From the NCBI RefSeq assembly GCF_017352375.1, contig NZ_JAFEVR010000015.1:124001-188000 (forward strand): a DNA stretch of 64,000 nt, read 5' to 3'. Positions within the stretch are counted from its first letter, which is position 1. Every line of letters begins with the position of its first letter. A program made the position numbers and the translations under genes. Source of the DNA: Mycolicibacterium sp. S2-37. Lineage in GTDB: Bacteria; Actinomycetota; Actinomycetes; Mycobacteriales; Mycobacteriaceae. This document shows, one piece after another, positions 17,534-26,197 of this stretch. The notes below the pieces were generated by a model, which saw only the letters and a program-made list of their open reading frames with translations, was not told where the DNA came from and ran no database searches.

Positions 17534-18772
17534 ATGACGCTCAGAAGATTCTCCGCGAAGCATTCGGGCCGTATCGCGCTGTTCGGATTCGCCCTCGGTG
17601 CCGGCGTTCTGCTCGCCGGCGGCGCCGGTGTGGCCGCCGCCGCGCCGGGTGAATCCGGCCAGGGGTCCGGCGTTTCGTCCTCCGCAGCAGCAGATCCCGG
17701 GCCCAGTTCGTCCGTCAGTCGCACTCACCCGACGGACAAGACCAGGTCGGTGGCACCCGCGCGCGTCGCGAAGCCGACGTCGGGGATCAGCAGCACCCGT
17801 GGCACGACCTCGCGCACCGATCGGGAAAAGACCGGGGCGGCCACCGAACCGTCGGCGCGCGTGCCGCAACGCGCTGAGGCGGCGCAATCGGTTCCGCTCG
17901 CCACCCGAACGTCGAACGACTCCGTGCCGGCAACGGGGGCCGGCGTCGCCCCGGCGCAGGCAACACCCGCGAGATCCGGCACGCAACTCCAGGTGACCAC
18001 CGGCAGCGCCGTCGAGGATCCGCAGAGCGGCCTCGCCTCTCTCAGCGCCGATCTCGCCCGCGCACACAGCGATGTCCAGACCGAAGTGCCGGCGACGGTG
18101 TTCGGCAATTTCGAGGCCAACAAGCGGTACCGGCATTACCAGGGACCGTGTGGCACCTGCACCTTGATGTCGGTGGCGGGCGTCATCGGTCAATTGAGCC
18201 CGAACCACCGGATGCCCGATCAAAAGGAAATCATCGGGCGGGCGTCCAGCATTGCCAGCGACGTCATCATCGGCGAGAACATCTACGAACCCGACAGTGA
18301 CGGCCCCAATCCCGCGAAGAAGCACGGGGGTACCGCGTTCGTCGACGCAGTCACGCTGCTGCGGTTGTACGACATCGACGCTGAGGTCACCGAGTACTCC
18401 AGGGGTCAGGGAACGCTGGCGATGAACGCTCTCAAGTCCGCACTGGCCGAGGGACAGGGAGTGATCGTCAACATCCACAACCTGACCGCTTATACCGGAT
18501 ACAACAGGACGTACTTCGGCTCCAACGTCGACCACTGGGGCCGATCCTTCAGCCCCATTCCACTGGAAACCTGGGGTAATCATGCGGTGATCGTGCTGGA
18601 GGTCGACGACCGGCACGGCATGGTGTACCTCAACGACAGTGCTCCGCGATTCGGGCAGGGAATGCCGATACCGGTCGCCGCTTTCATGGAGGCGTGGAAG
18701 GCCAGTCGCTTCCAGACGATTACCGCCAGGCCGGGCGCGGCGGTCGCGCCGCAACATGCGGTCGCCGCATGA
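17534..18772 (+). CDS. secreted C39-like papain-fold cysteine peptidase candidate (copy 2)
   Basis: The 412-residue protein has a signal segment (1-37), a long Ser/Thr/Pro/Arg linker to about 185, then the papain-like domain. Q203 and C206 in YQGPCGTCTLM match the C39/papain-fold nucleophile site. H350 in WGNHAVIVLEVD and N367/D368 in VYLNDSA complete a plausible triad. The region 242-266 (ENIYEPDSD) is shared with copy 4 but not with copies 1 and 3. It starts 1 nt after copy 1 and overlaps copy 3 by 4 bp. Peptidase activity is inferred from residue placement, and the substrate is unknown. Confidence 0.75.
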   Translation: MTLRRFSAKHSGRIALFGFALGAGVLLAGGAGVAAAAPGESGQGSGVSSSAAADPGPSSSVSRTHPTDKTRSVAPARVAKPTSGISSTRGTTSRTDREKTGAATEPSARVPQRAEAAQSVPLATRTSNDSVPATGAGVAPAQATPARSGTQLQVTTGSAVEDPQSGLASLSADLARAHSDVQTEVPATVFGNFEANKRYRHYQGPCGTCTLMSVAGVIGQLSPNHRMPDQKEIIGRASSIASDVIIGENIYEPDSDGPNPAKKHGGTAFVDAVTLLRLYDIDAEVTEYSRGQGTLAMNALKSALAEGQGVIVNIHNLTAYTGYNRTYFGSNVDHWGRSFSPIPLETWGNHAVIVLEVDDRHGMVYLNDSAPRFGQGMPIPVAAFMEAWKASRFQTITARPGAAVAPQHAVAA

Positions 18773-19818
18773 CCGCGGTCCGGAACGCGATGTATCGCAC
18801 AGTGTTCGGCTTCGTCCTGGGTATCGGGTTGTTGGTCGGCGGCGCTGCCGGGCTGGCCGCCGCCGATGCCGGGGAGTCGGGCGTGTCGACGGGCAGTTCA
18901 TCGTCAGACCAGGGGCCTTCGAGGGAGCCGGCCAGCAGCGGTGTGCGGGCTCAGGCGTCGAACGGCGCCGGCGCCGAGGAGGGCCGACCGGCCGAGCGGA
19001 CCGGACAACGGGGGTCGGGCATCAGCCGGGACGGTGCCGGCGACGGGGCCGGTGCAGGCGCCGCCACGCGACGCCCCCCGGTTCGTCCGACACAGCAGAT
19101 ACCGCCGCGGACGAAACCTCGGCCCACCGTCGTGAGGCCCGTCACGCTGCGACCTGTCGAGCCGGTCGAGCCGGTCGAGCCGGTCGAGCCGGTCGAGCCG
19201 ACGACCGTTACCCCGAAACGAACCGAGGATCCCGCATCCCCGCCTGTGGTGTACGGCAGACCCGCTGAGAACGTGCAATTCTGGGCGGCTCGAGACTGGG
19301 ACACCCACAACCTGAACACGATCACGATGGTCCTGCGTCAGTTGACCGGCCGGATGATCGACCCCCAGGAATTCGTCGATCAGGCCGAGCGAACCGCAAG
19401 CCAATACCGCGATGGGCGAACCATGTATCTGGGCGCCAACGACACGACGTGGCGCGAAGATGCGCTCGAATTGCTGGCGGATGCGGGCGTCGAGGTGACG
19501 TCCCGGAGATACCCGAACAGCCAACAACAACTCGCGCTGCAGAACCTCGAGAAGGCATTGCAGGACTCGCGGAAGGCCGTTCTGGTGAACATCGCCGGCC
19601 CGGCGGTGGGGTGGCGCACGCCCGTCGATCACACCGTCGTCGTCCTCGGTATCGACGAGACGAACCGCCTGGTCTATCTCAACGACGCCGCGCTGCCGGT
19701 GGGCGGTCGGGGCAGGACGATGCCGCTCGATCGCTTCCTCGAGGCGTGGAACACGAACTATCTGACGATTACGGCGCAGCTGAGGTCCTCCCGTCCCGCG
19801 CAGGCGGTGGCGGCATGA
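18769..19818 (+). CDS. secreted C39-like papain-fold protein, Cys replaced by Trp (copy 3)
   Basis: The 349-residue protein is a close relative of copy 1. It has a signal segment (1-32), a low-complexity linker and a run of EPV repeats (130-144). Its domain contains VYGRPAENVQFW, LRQLTGRMIDPQEFVDQA, H288-TVVVLGID and VYLND (N305, D306). The nucleophile site reads RDWDTHNL, so Trp177 stands at the Cys position exactly as in copy 1. ATG 18769 overlaps the stop of copy 2, and the longer upstream frame is overlap with copy 2. It is probably also catalytically inactive. Confidence 0.75.
   Translation: MTAVRNAMYRTVFGFVLGIGLLVGGAAGLAAADAGESGVSTGSSSSDQGPSREPASSGVRAQASNGAGAEEGRPAERTGQRGSGISRDGAGDGAGAGAATRRPPVRPTQQIPPRTKPRPTVVRPVTLRPVEPVEPVEPVEPVEPTTVTPKRTEDPASPPVVYGRPAENVQFWAARDWDTHNLNTITMVLRQLTGRMIDPQEFVDQAERTASQYRDGRTMYLGANDTTWREDALELLADAGVEVTSRRYPNSQQQLALQNLEKALQDSRKAVLVNIAGPAVGWRTPVDHTVVVLGIDETNRLVYLNDAALPVGGRGRTMPLDRFLEAWNTNYLTITAQLRSSRPAQAVAA
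19159..19200 (+). repeat. 9-bp in-frame repeat coding Glu-Pro-Val
   Basis: The unit GAGCCGGTC is repeated about four and a half times in the linker of C39-like copy 3, giving Glu-Pro-Val triplets. Copy 1 has a degenerate version (EPVEPEPPAEP). The repeat lies in a low-complexity linker and is likely to vary in length between strains. Confidence 0.85.
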
Positions 19819-20894
19819 TTGGATCAGCGCACCCGCTGCGCATCACGCTGCTCGGGTCGCTCCTCGGCTTCGGGATCCTGCTCGCCGGCGCAGCCGGAGT
19901 GGCCGCCGCCGATACCGCAAAATCGGGGGTGTCGACGGGGACGTCGTCCACCGCTTCGTCGGCCGAATCGGCGCCGTCCGAGTCGTCTTCGGGGACGCGC
20001 ACGCAGATCACGCCGGCCAGCCGCGGCGTTCGCGCCGCGTCGGAGAACGACGACCGCCGCATCGCCGTCGCCACTGAGTCAGCCCCCGACCGCGTGGAAC
20101 GGCGCGCGGCGGCCGGCGCGCGTCAACCCCAGGCCACCTCGCAGGGATCTGACCGGGACCCCAAGCAGAGCCTGTCCGGGATGAGCGCCGACCTCGCCAG
20201 GGCACACGCCGGGGTCGAGGCTGCACCGTCGAGCGCCGTCGTCGCAATGCCGGCTGCCGGCGTCCATGGCAACCCGGAGGCGAACAAGAAATACCTGCGT
20301 CAGCAGGGTAACTGTCCGACGTGCGTGTTGATGGCCGTGGCCAGCGTGGTCGGCCAGCTCACCGGCATCCTGCCCGAGAACGAGGAGATCATCACGCGGG
20401 CAACGACCACCAGAAGTGACACCGCCAGAGGCGAGATGATCTACCAGCCGGGGGGGACCGGCCAGAACGGAAAGCATTACGGCGTCACCTACGTCGACGC
20501 CGTCAAACTGCTCGACAGCTACGGGATCGACGCCGTCGTGAGTGAATACACCAAGAATCAAGGTGACCGCGCATTGAAGGAGTTGACGGCGGCACTGGAC
20601 GACCGCGGATCCGTGATCGTCTCGATCCATGGGCAGACCATGTACGACGCGCTCTTCGGCTGGGATCACTCCCCCCGACCACCCGGCATCAAATCCGGAA
20701 ACCACGCGGTCTCGGTGACCGGTGTGGATGAGAACCGCAGGTTGGTCTTCATCAATGACAGCAATCTGAAAACGGGGGCGCAGCCGATTCCCCTGGATCT
20801 GTTTCTCGAAGTCTGGAGAACGAGCGCCTACACCACAGTGATCGCCAGGCCCCGTCAGGCGGCTGCCGCTCCGCAATCCGCCGTCGCCGCCTGA
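19815..20894 (+). CDS. secreted C39-like papain-fold cysteine peptidase candidate (copy 4)
   Basis: The 359-residue protein pairs with copy 2. It has a signal segment (1-32), a Ser/Thr-rich linker and a papain-like domain from about 149. Q164 and C167 in QQGNCPTCVLM, H297 in SGNHAVSVTGVD and N314/D315 in VFINDSN give the same catalytic pattern as copy 2. A DLARAHAGVE segment just before the domain is also shared with copy 2 (DLARAHSDVQ). ATG 19815 overlaps the stop of copy 3. It ends the four-gene set, and the PBP gene begins 43 bp later, so read-through into it is possible. Confidence 0.75.
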   Translation: MIGSAHPLRITLLGSLLGFGILLAGAAGVAAADTAKSGVSTGTSSTASSAESAPSESSSGTRTQITPASRGVRAASENDDRRIAVATESAPDRVERRAAAGARQPQATSQGSDRDPKQSLSGMSADLARAHAGVEAAPSSAVVAMPAAGVHGNPEANKKYLRQQGNCPTCVLMAVASVVGQLTGILPENEEIITRATTTRSDTARGEMIYQPGGTGQNGKHYGVTYVDAVKLLDSYGIDAVVSEYTKNQGDRALKELTAALDDRGSVIVSIHGQTMYDALFGWDHSPRPPGIKSGNHAVSVTGVDENRRLVFINDSNLKTGAQPIPLDLFLEVWRTSAYTTVIARPRQAAAAPQSAVAA

Positions 20895-20937
20895 CCGGGA
20901 TCTCCGCCCGCAGACCGCGGGCTGACACGATGGCGGG

Positions 20938-22701
20938 ATGAAGATCGCGTTCGCGCTCGTCTGCGCTCTCGTCCTGACCCTGGCCGGCTGTTCGTCCGCG
21001 GGCCCCGAGGACCCGTTCCGGGCGTTCGCCGAGGCGCTGACCAATCGCGACGCCAAATCCGCCGCTGCGCAGACCGATGACCCGGCCGCGGCGGAGCCCG
21101 TCATCACCGCCATGTTCGACGGAATGGGTTCGAAAAGCAGCGTCCGCGTCGAGGCCGCTGCGGTCGAGGGCGAGGAGACGGGTTCGACGCTGAGCTATCA
21201 GTGGACGCTGGCACCGGGGCGTGAGTTCGGTTACACGGCAACGGGTACGGCTGTGGAGAGCGGCGACGCCTGGCGGCTGGCGTGGTCACCGACGCTGCTG
21301 CATCCGGATCTGCAGCCCGGCATGGCGTTCCAGTACAGCGAGGACAGCGAGCTGCAGACCCCGGTGCTGGACCGGACCGGCCAGCCGCTGATGACCTGGC
21401 AAACCGTCGGGGTGGTCACTCTGCAACGAGCACAACGCGCTTCGGCCGCCCTACTGGCGCCGCTGCTGGCCCCCTTCGAACCCGGCATCACCGCAGAATC
21501 CATCGCGGCCCAGTTCGACGGCAACGATGACGCCGCCGTCACCGTCATCCGGTTGCGCGAAGCCGACTTCACCCCCGTCGCCGACCAACTGCGCGCGATT
21601 CCCGGCGTCACGGTCTCCGAACAGGGCGCACTGCTCACCACCGACCGCGCGCTGTCCTCACCCGCGCTGGCCGGACTGCCCGATCTCTGGCATCAGCGCA
21701 TCACGGCGGCGGCCGGCTGGTCGGTCTATCTAGTCGACCGGCAGGGCGCGCCGGCGCAACGCCTCGCCGAGACACCACCCGCGCCCACCGACCCGGTGGC
21801 CACCACGCTGGATCTGCGGCTGCAACTGCTGGCCCAGAGCGCTGTGGCCACCGAACCGCGGCCCGCGGTGCTCGTCGCGATCTCACCCTCGGACGGCGGC
21901 ATCATCGCGGCGGCGCAGAACGCGGCCGCCGACGCCCAGGGCGCCATCGCGTTCTCCGGCCTCTACCCCCCGGGGTCGACGTTCAAGACGATCACCACCG
22001 CGGCTGCACTGGAGGCGGGCATCGCCGAGCCGGACACCCCCGTCGCCTGCCCGGGCCGGCTCACCATCGAGAACCGCACGATCCCGAACGACGACGACTT
22101 CGACCTCGGCACCGTCCCCTTGAGCACGGCGTTCGCCCGCTCCTGCAACACCTCGATGGCCGCGCTCGCCGACCGGCTGCCGCCGGATGCGCTGCCCACC
22201 ACCGCCCGCCAGTTCGGCATCGGCGCCGACTACGTCATCCCCGGGCTGACCACCGTCACCGGCCGGGTGCCGGCCGCCGACACGGCCGCCCTGAAGGTCG
22301 AGAACGGGATCGGCCAGGGCACCGTCACCACCAGTCCGTTCGGGCTGGCCGTCGCCGAAGCCAGCCTCGCCAACGGCGCCACCATCACTCCCACCCTGGT
22401 GGCCGGGGAGAAGACCGAATCCGACACCCCGTCGGCTCAGCTCCCCCGCGACGTCGTCGACGCGCTGCGGGCGATGATGCGCGCAACCGTCACCGACGGC
22501 ACCGCATCGGCACTGGCCGACATCAGCGATCTGGGCGGCAAGACCGGCACCGCGGAGTTCGGCGACAACACCCATTCGCACGGCTGGTTCGCCGGGATCG
22601 CCGGGAACATCGCATTCGCGACGCTGGTGGTCGGCGGCGATTCGTCCGCGCCGGCGATCTCGGTTTCCGGCAACTTCCTGCGGCCCGCCATGGCAGGCTG
22701 A
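20938..22701 (+). CDS. class B penicillin-binding lipoprotein (PBP-lipo, Rv2864c type)
   Basis: The 587-residue protein has a lipoprotein signal (TLAGCSSAG), an NTF2-like MecA N-terminal domain (about 27-140), a dimerisation region and a C-terminal transpeptidase. The three transpeptidase motifs are complete: S347-TFK, S402-CN and K535-TG. It therefore should cross-link peptidoglycan outside the membrane and bind beta-lactams. ATG 20938 directly follows a short spacer after the C39-like operon. Overall layout resembles M. tuberculosis Rv2864c. No SEDS partner is adjacent. Confidence 0.9.
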   Translation: MKIAFALVCALVLTLAGCSSAGPEDPFRAFAEALTNRDAKSAAAQTDDPAAAEPVITAMFDGMGSKSSVRVEAAAVEGEETGSTLSYQWTLAPGREFGYTATGTAVESGDAWRLAWSPTLLHPDLQPGMAFQYSEDSELQTPVLDRTGQPLMTWQTVGVVTLQRAQRASAALLAPLLAPFEPGITAESIAAQFDGNDDAAVTVIRLREADFTPVADQLRAIPGVTVSEQGALLTTDRALSSPALAGLPDLWHQRITAAAGWSVYLVDRQGAPAQRLAETPPAPTDPVATTLDLRLQLLAQSAVATEPRPAVLVAISPSDGGIIAAAQNAAADAQGAIAFSGLYPPGSTFKTITTAAALEAGIAEPDTPVACPGRLTIENRTIPNDDDFDLGTVPLSTAFARSCNTSMAALADRLPPDALPTTARQFGIGADYVIPGLTTVTGRVPAADTAALKVENGIGQGTVTTSPFGLAVAEASLANGATITPTLVAGEKTESDTPSAQLPRDVVDALRAMMRATVTDGTASALADISDLGGKTGTAEFGDNTHSHGWFAGIAGNIAFATLVVGGDSSAPAISVSGNFLRPAMAG

Positions 22702-22705
22702 CCGC

Positions 22706-23083
22706 ATGAAACTCGTGGCTGTCCTGGCTCTGGCGGCAGCTGCCGCCGCCGCGCCGCTCGTCGCTTCGCCGGCCGTGTCCGCCGCGCCGCCACCGGGTGG
22801 ACCGTGTGACGGCGCGCAGTGTGTTCCCTACGTGGACCACAACATCGACGTCAATGCCGCGTGCGTCTCCACGGGCCGGTGGCAGTTCGGGCGCGACGCG
22901 TCGGGCAACACCTACACGTGCACGGCGCAACGTCAGTGGGTACCGCAGCCGCCGCTGGTCGGCGTGCGGTTGATACGCCAGCCCTGCGGGGAGGACACCG
23001 GCCTCGCGCAGTCACCGGACGGGCTGGTCCTCAGCTGTGAGGACGGCGGCTGGACCCCCGACTACACGGGGTTCTTCTTCTAG
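22706..23083 (+). CDS. small secreted Cys-rich protein
   Basis: This 125-residue protein has a signal peptide (residues 1-28, ending AVSAAPPP) and six cysteines in the mature part (CDGAQC, AACVSTG, YTCTAQ, QPCGED, LSCEDGG), suggesting disulfides after export. It ends GFFF. No enzymatic motif is seen. It begins 5 bp after the PBP gene stop, so it may be co-transcribed. The function is unknown. A weaker echo of the CDG motif occurs in the small secreted protein at 55410. Confidence 0.75.
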   Translation: MKLVAVLALAAAAAAAPLVASPAVSAAPPPGGPCDGAQCVPYVDHNIDVNAACVSTGRWQFGRDASGNTYTCTAQRQWVPQPPLVGVRLIRQPCGEDTGLAQSPDGLVLSCEDGGWTPDYTGFFF

Positions 23084-23466
23084 ATCCCGCCCGGATCGTC
23101 GGGGACATCGACGGCATGGGCACGCAACGCCTCGAGGGGCACCACCTCCAGGGTGCGTTCGTGGGTGGCCGCCAGCACGACCGGGGCCGCGGCTCCGTCG
23201 GCATGGGCACGCAGCCAGTTCAGCGCGGTGACACACCACCGGTCGCCGGGGTTGAGACCGGGAAACCGGTACTCGGGCCGCGGCGTCGACAGGTCGTTGC
23301 CGATGGAGCGCTGATGGTCGAGGAACTCGGCGGACACCACCGCGCAGATCACATGCCTGCCGAGGTCCTCCGGACCGGTCGAACAGCAGCCGTCACGGTA
23401 GAAGCCGGTCAGCGGATCGGTGCCGCACTCCTGCAGCGGGCCGCCGAGCACGTTGCGTTCGGGCAC
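23080..23466 (-). CDS. DUF2237 family protein
   Basis: The 128-residue protein matches the DUF2237 pattern: NVLGGPLQECG, TGFYRDGCCSTGPEDLGRH with HVICAVV, then RFPGLNPGDRWCVTALNWLRA. The family is widespread and uncharacterised. The conserved Cys residues (GDGCCST-like, GDRWCV) suggest metal or redox chemistry, but none is shown. It converges on the secreted protein gene with a 4-bp overlap and lies downstream of tRNA-Ser. Confidence 0.85.
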   Translation of the reverse strand: MPERNVLGGPLQECGTDPLTGFYRDGCCSTGPEDLGRHVICAVVSAEFLDHQRSIGNDLSTPRPEYRFPGLNPGDRWCVTALNWLRAHADGAAAPVVLAATHERTLEVVPLEALRAHAVDVPDDPGGI

Positions 23467-23492
23467 GGGCCCAGTATGGCCGGTGAAGATGG

Positions 23493-23580
23493 CGGTGGCG
23501 GAGGGATTTGAACCCTCGGACGGGGGTTACCCGTCACACGCTTTCGAGGCGTGCTCCTTAGGCCGCTCGGACACGCCACC
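23493..23580 (-). tRNA. tRNA-Ser(CGA)
   Basis: An 88-nt class II tRNA reads on the minus strand with acceptor arms GGTGGCG and CGCCACC, a G discriminator, a long variable arm and the T-loop GGTTCAAATCC. The anticodon stem CACGC/GCGTG encloses the loop CTCGAAA, giving anticodon CGA. The 3' CCA is not encoded. Confidence 0.95.
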
Positions 23581-23627
23581 GTGTGGCAGCTTACCGAAGC
23601 GGGTGCGCTCGCCATAATCGCGTGGGT

Positions 23628-24080
23628 CTACCGCTGCGCCGCGAAGAACTCCTCGAGCAGCGCTGCGCACTCTTCGGCGAGCACGCCGCCGCGGACCTGC
23701 GGCCGGTGGTTGAGCCGGCGATCGCGCACGACGTCCCACAGCGACCCCACCGCACCGGTTTTCGGCTCCCACGCCCCGAAGACCAGCCGCGACACCCGCG
23801 CCAGGACCAGGGCGCCGGCGCACATCGTGCACGGCTCCACGGTCACCGCCAGCGTCGCGCCCTCCAGCCGCCATCCGTCACCGGCGACGGCGGCCGCCGC
23901 CCGCAGTGCCAGCATCTCCGCGTGGGCTGTCGGATCGCCGAGCTCTTCGCGGGCGTTCGCCGCACGCGCCAGCTCGGCACCGGTGGCGTCGAAAACCACC
24001 GCGCCGATCGGGACATCCCGCGACCCGGCCGTGCGGGCGGCGTCGAGCGCAGCGCGGATCAGGGTCTGGTCGGAGGTCAC
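23628..24080 (-). CDS. tadA: tRNA-specific adenosine deaminase
   Basis: This 150-residue zinc deaminase has the catalytic pair H53-A-E55 and the metal site P83-C84-TM-C87, plus the family motif LAVTVEPCTMCAGAL. TadA converts A34 to inosine in tRNA-Arg(ACG), and a tRNA-Arg with that anticodon is encoded at 40765 in this window. It overlaps the upstream partner gene by 4 bp. It is the counterpart of Rv3752c. Confidence 0.95.
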   Translation of the reverse strand: MTSDQTLIRAALDAARTAGSRDVPIGAVVFDATGAELARAANAREELGDPTAHAEMLALRAAAAVAGDGWRLEGATLAVTVEPCTMCAGALVLARVSRLVFGAWEPKTGAVGSLWDVVRDRRLNHRPQVRGGVLAEECAALLEEFFAAQR

Positions 24081-24586
24081 CGATTGAGGCGTTCGAGCAC
24101 CGCCGACAACTGTTCGGCGAAACCCATCTCCCTGGCGATACGGCCCAGTTGCTCGTCGGCGTACAGGTCGGTCTCATCGAGGATCACGCTCAGCACCGCC
24201 TCGGGGAGGCCGATGTCGGCGAGGACCCCCAGGTCGCCCTCCTCGAACGGGTCGACATCGTCGAGATCGTCGGGCTCGATGTCGGCGTCGAGCTTCTCCA
24301 GCACCTCGGCGGCGATGTCGTAATCGAGCGCCGCCGTGGCGTCGGACAGCAGCAACCGTGTGCCCGACGGCGCGGGCCGGATGATGACGAAGAACTCGTC
24401 GTCGACGTCCAGCAGTCCGAAAACAGCTCCGGCGCTGCGCATCTCGCACAGCTCCTTCTCAGCGACCGACAGGTTGTCCAGCGCGGCCCGCCGCATCGGG
24501 GTACACCGCCATTGACCGTCCTCGCGCACGACGGCCACGCCGAACCCGTCGGGCGCGTTCTGCGCCGGCGCACCCTGTGCTCCCAT
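24077..24586 (-). CDS. tRNA adenosine deaminase-associated protein (Rv3753c type)
   Basis: This 169-residue acidic protein is of the family always found coupled to actinobacterial tadA. It has DGFGVAVVREDGQWRC, a central IIRPAPSGTRLLLSDATAALDYD and an Asp/Glu-rich stretch DIEPDDLDDVDPFEEGD. No catalytic motif is visible. ATG 24586 is preferred; the longer frame upstream overlaps the tyrA promoter side. The 4-bp overlap with tadA suggests a joint function, but its role is unknown. Confidence 0.85.
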   Translation of the reverse strand: MGAQGAPAQNAPDGFGVAVVREDGQWRCTPMRRAALDNLSVAEKELCEMRSAGAVFGLLDVDDEFFVIIRPAPSGTRLLLSDATAALDYDIAAEVLEKLDADIEPDDLDDVDPFEEGDLGVLADIGLPEAVLSVILDETDLYADEQLGRIAREMGFAEQLSAVLERLNR

Positions 24587-24666
24587 CTCGCAAACGGTAG
24601 TCGCCCGGCACCGCGTTTGACCAGGTGTGCAGGCCGGGGACTGGAGCGATATGCCAACCTGGTGAG

Positions 24667-25626
24667 GTGACGAAGCCACCGGTGTGCGTACTGGGTCTCG
24701 GCCTCATCGGAGGATCGCTGCTGCGGGCGGCCGAAGCCGCCGGCCGCGACGCCTTCGGTTACAACCGCTCCGTCGAAGGAGCCCAGGCCGCACGATTCGA
24801 CGGATTCGACGCCAACGAGGACCTCGACCAGGTGCTCGGCAGGGCCGCCGACAGCGAGGCACTGATCGTGCTCGCCGTTCCGATGCCTGCGCTGCCGATC
24901 ATGCTCGACCACATCCGCACGATGGCGCCGCGGTGCGCGGTCACCGACGTGATCAGCGTCAAAGACGCTGTACTACAACAGGTCACGACGTGCGGTCTAC
25001 TCGACAACTACGTCGGCGGACACCCGATGGCCGGCACGGCGCACTCCGGCTGGGCCGCAGGCGACGCCCGGATGTTCACCGGCGCGCCCTGGGTCGTCAG
25101 CGTCGACGATCACGTTCGGCCCGATATCTGGACCGACGTCATGGACCTCGCGCTCGACTGCCACGCGGTCGTTGTCCCGGCCCGCTCGGACGAACACGAC
25201 GCCGCCGCCGCGGCGATCTCCCACCTGCCCCATCTGCTGGCAGAGGCGCTCTCGGTCACCGCGGGCGAGATCCCGCTGGCGTACGCGCTGGCCGCGGGAT
25301 CGTTCCGCGACGGCACTCGCGTGGCCGGCACATCGCCCGACCTCGTCCGGGCGATGTGCGAGGCGAACTCCGCGGACCTGCTGCCGGTTCTCGACCGCGC
25401 GATCGAACTGCTCGGTTCAGCTCGCACCACGCTCGCCGATCGGGCCTCGGTCGCCGAACTCGTCGAGACCGGGCACGCCGCCCGGATGCGATACGAAAGC
25501 TTCAGCCGTCCGGAGATCCTGGCCACCGTCATCGGCGCCGAGAACTGGCGCGAGGAGCTCGCCGCGGCCGGCCGTGCCGGCGGCGTGATCAGATCCGCTC
25601 TGCCAAGCCGGGATAGTCGAGGATGA
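24667..25626 (+). CDS. tyrA: prephenate dehydrogenase
   Basis: This 319-residue enzyme starts at GTG 24667 with the NAD-binding motif VCVLGLGLIGGSLLRAA. The family motifs GGHPMAGTAHSGW and DGTRVAGTSPDL are present. It makes 4-hydroxyphenylpyruvate for tyrosine synthesis. It corresponds to Rv3754 and is divergent from the tadA pair. Its last 38 bp overlap the convergent Rv3755c-like gene. Confidence 0.92.
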   Translation: MTKPPVCVLGLGLIGGSLLRAAEAAGRDAFGYNRSVEGAQAARFDGFDANEDLDQVLGRAADSEALIVLAVPMPALPIMLDHIRTMAPRCAVTDVISVKDAVLQQVTTCGLLDNYVGGHPMAGTAHSGWAAGDARMFTGAPWVVSVDDHVRPDIWTDVMDLALDCHAVVVPARSDEHDAAAAAISHLPHLLAEALSVTAGEIPLAYALAAGSFRDGTRVAGTSPDLVRAMCEANSADLLPVLDRAIELLGSARTTLADRASVAELVETGHAARMRYESFSRPEILATVIGAENWREELAAAGRAGGVIRSALPSRDSRG

Positions 25627-26197
25627 TCCCGTCGCCGTCCACGGTGATCGTGGTCTCGGAGACCGGGGTGCGCAGCGTGATGTCACCGGATCCCTGGGTG
25701 CTGCCGTAGCTGAGCGTCGCTGCTTCCACCGTCAGATCGGGTATCCGCACGTACACCGCGGGCACCGCGACCGACTGGCTTTCCTCGAGTAGACCGAGGC
25801 GACGGATCGGCAGCGTGTTGAAGAATGGGCTGGGCGCGACGTCGACGTCGAGGGCGCCGTCGAACGACGCGCGCGTGGTCTGGTTCTGATGGTTCTGCAC
25901 CAGCCACATGTTCTCTTCATCCAGGGCGATCGACAGCTGGCGCTCGCGCTCGGCCATGGTGACCGTCAGCGACAGCCGCCGAGTGACGCCGTTCTCGTCG
26001 GTCACCAGGTCATAGGAGGCCGAGAACGCCGGATACCGATCCGTGGCGGCGGCGACGATCCGCCCGTAGGCCTTTATCCGCTTGCCGGACAACACGACCC
26101 GCACAGATTCCATCCGCGCGACATCATGGGCCCGCCAGGTCAGAGTGGCGGGCCAGGAGTTCACCGTCGTCGCAACAGAGCGGTCTGCTTCACTCAC
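25589..26197 (-). CDS. putative glycolipid-binding domain protein (Rv3755c type)
   Basis: This 202-residue protein matches the putative glycolipid-binding family: LTWRAHDVARMESVRVVLSG at the start and DVDVAPSPFFNTLPIRRLGL in the middle. The fold is a beta-rich sandwich without obvious catalytic residues. It overlaps proZ by 4 bp and is therefore at the end of the proXVWZ transcript. Ligand and role are unknown. Confidence 0.8.
   Translation of the reverse strand: MSEADRSVATTVNSWPATLTWRAHDVARMESVRVVLSGKRIKAYGRIVAAATDRYPAFSASYDLVTDENGVTRRLSLTVTMAERERQLSIALDEENMWLVQNHQNQTTRASFDGALDVDVAPSPFFNTLPIRRLGLLEESQSVAVPAVYVRIPDLTVEAATLSYGSTQGSGDITLRTPVSETTITVDGDGIILDYPGLAERI

Noticed and set aside
16555..20894. 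Bacteriocin maturation/export locus
   Set aside because: Although C39-like, the domains carry signal peptides and no ABC transporter or double-glycine leader peptide gene is present.
23409..23615. Small minus-strand frame across tRNA-Ser(CGA)
   Set aside because: The translation runs through the tRNA gene, a common source of false small genes.
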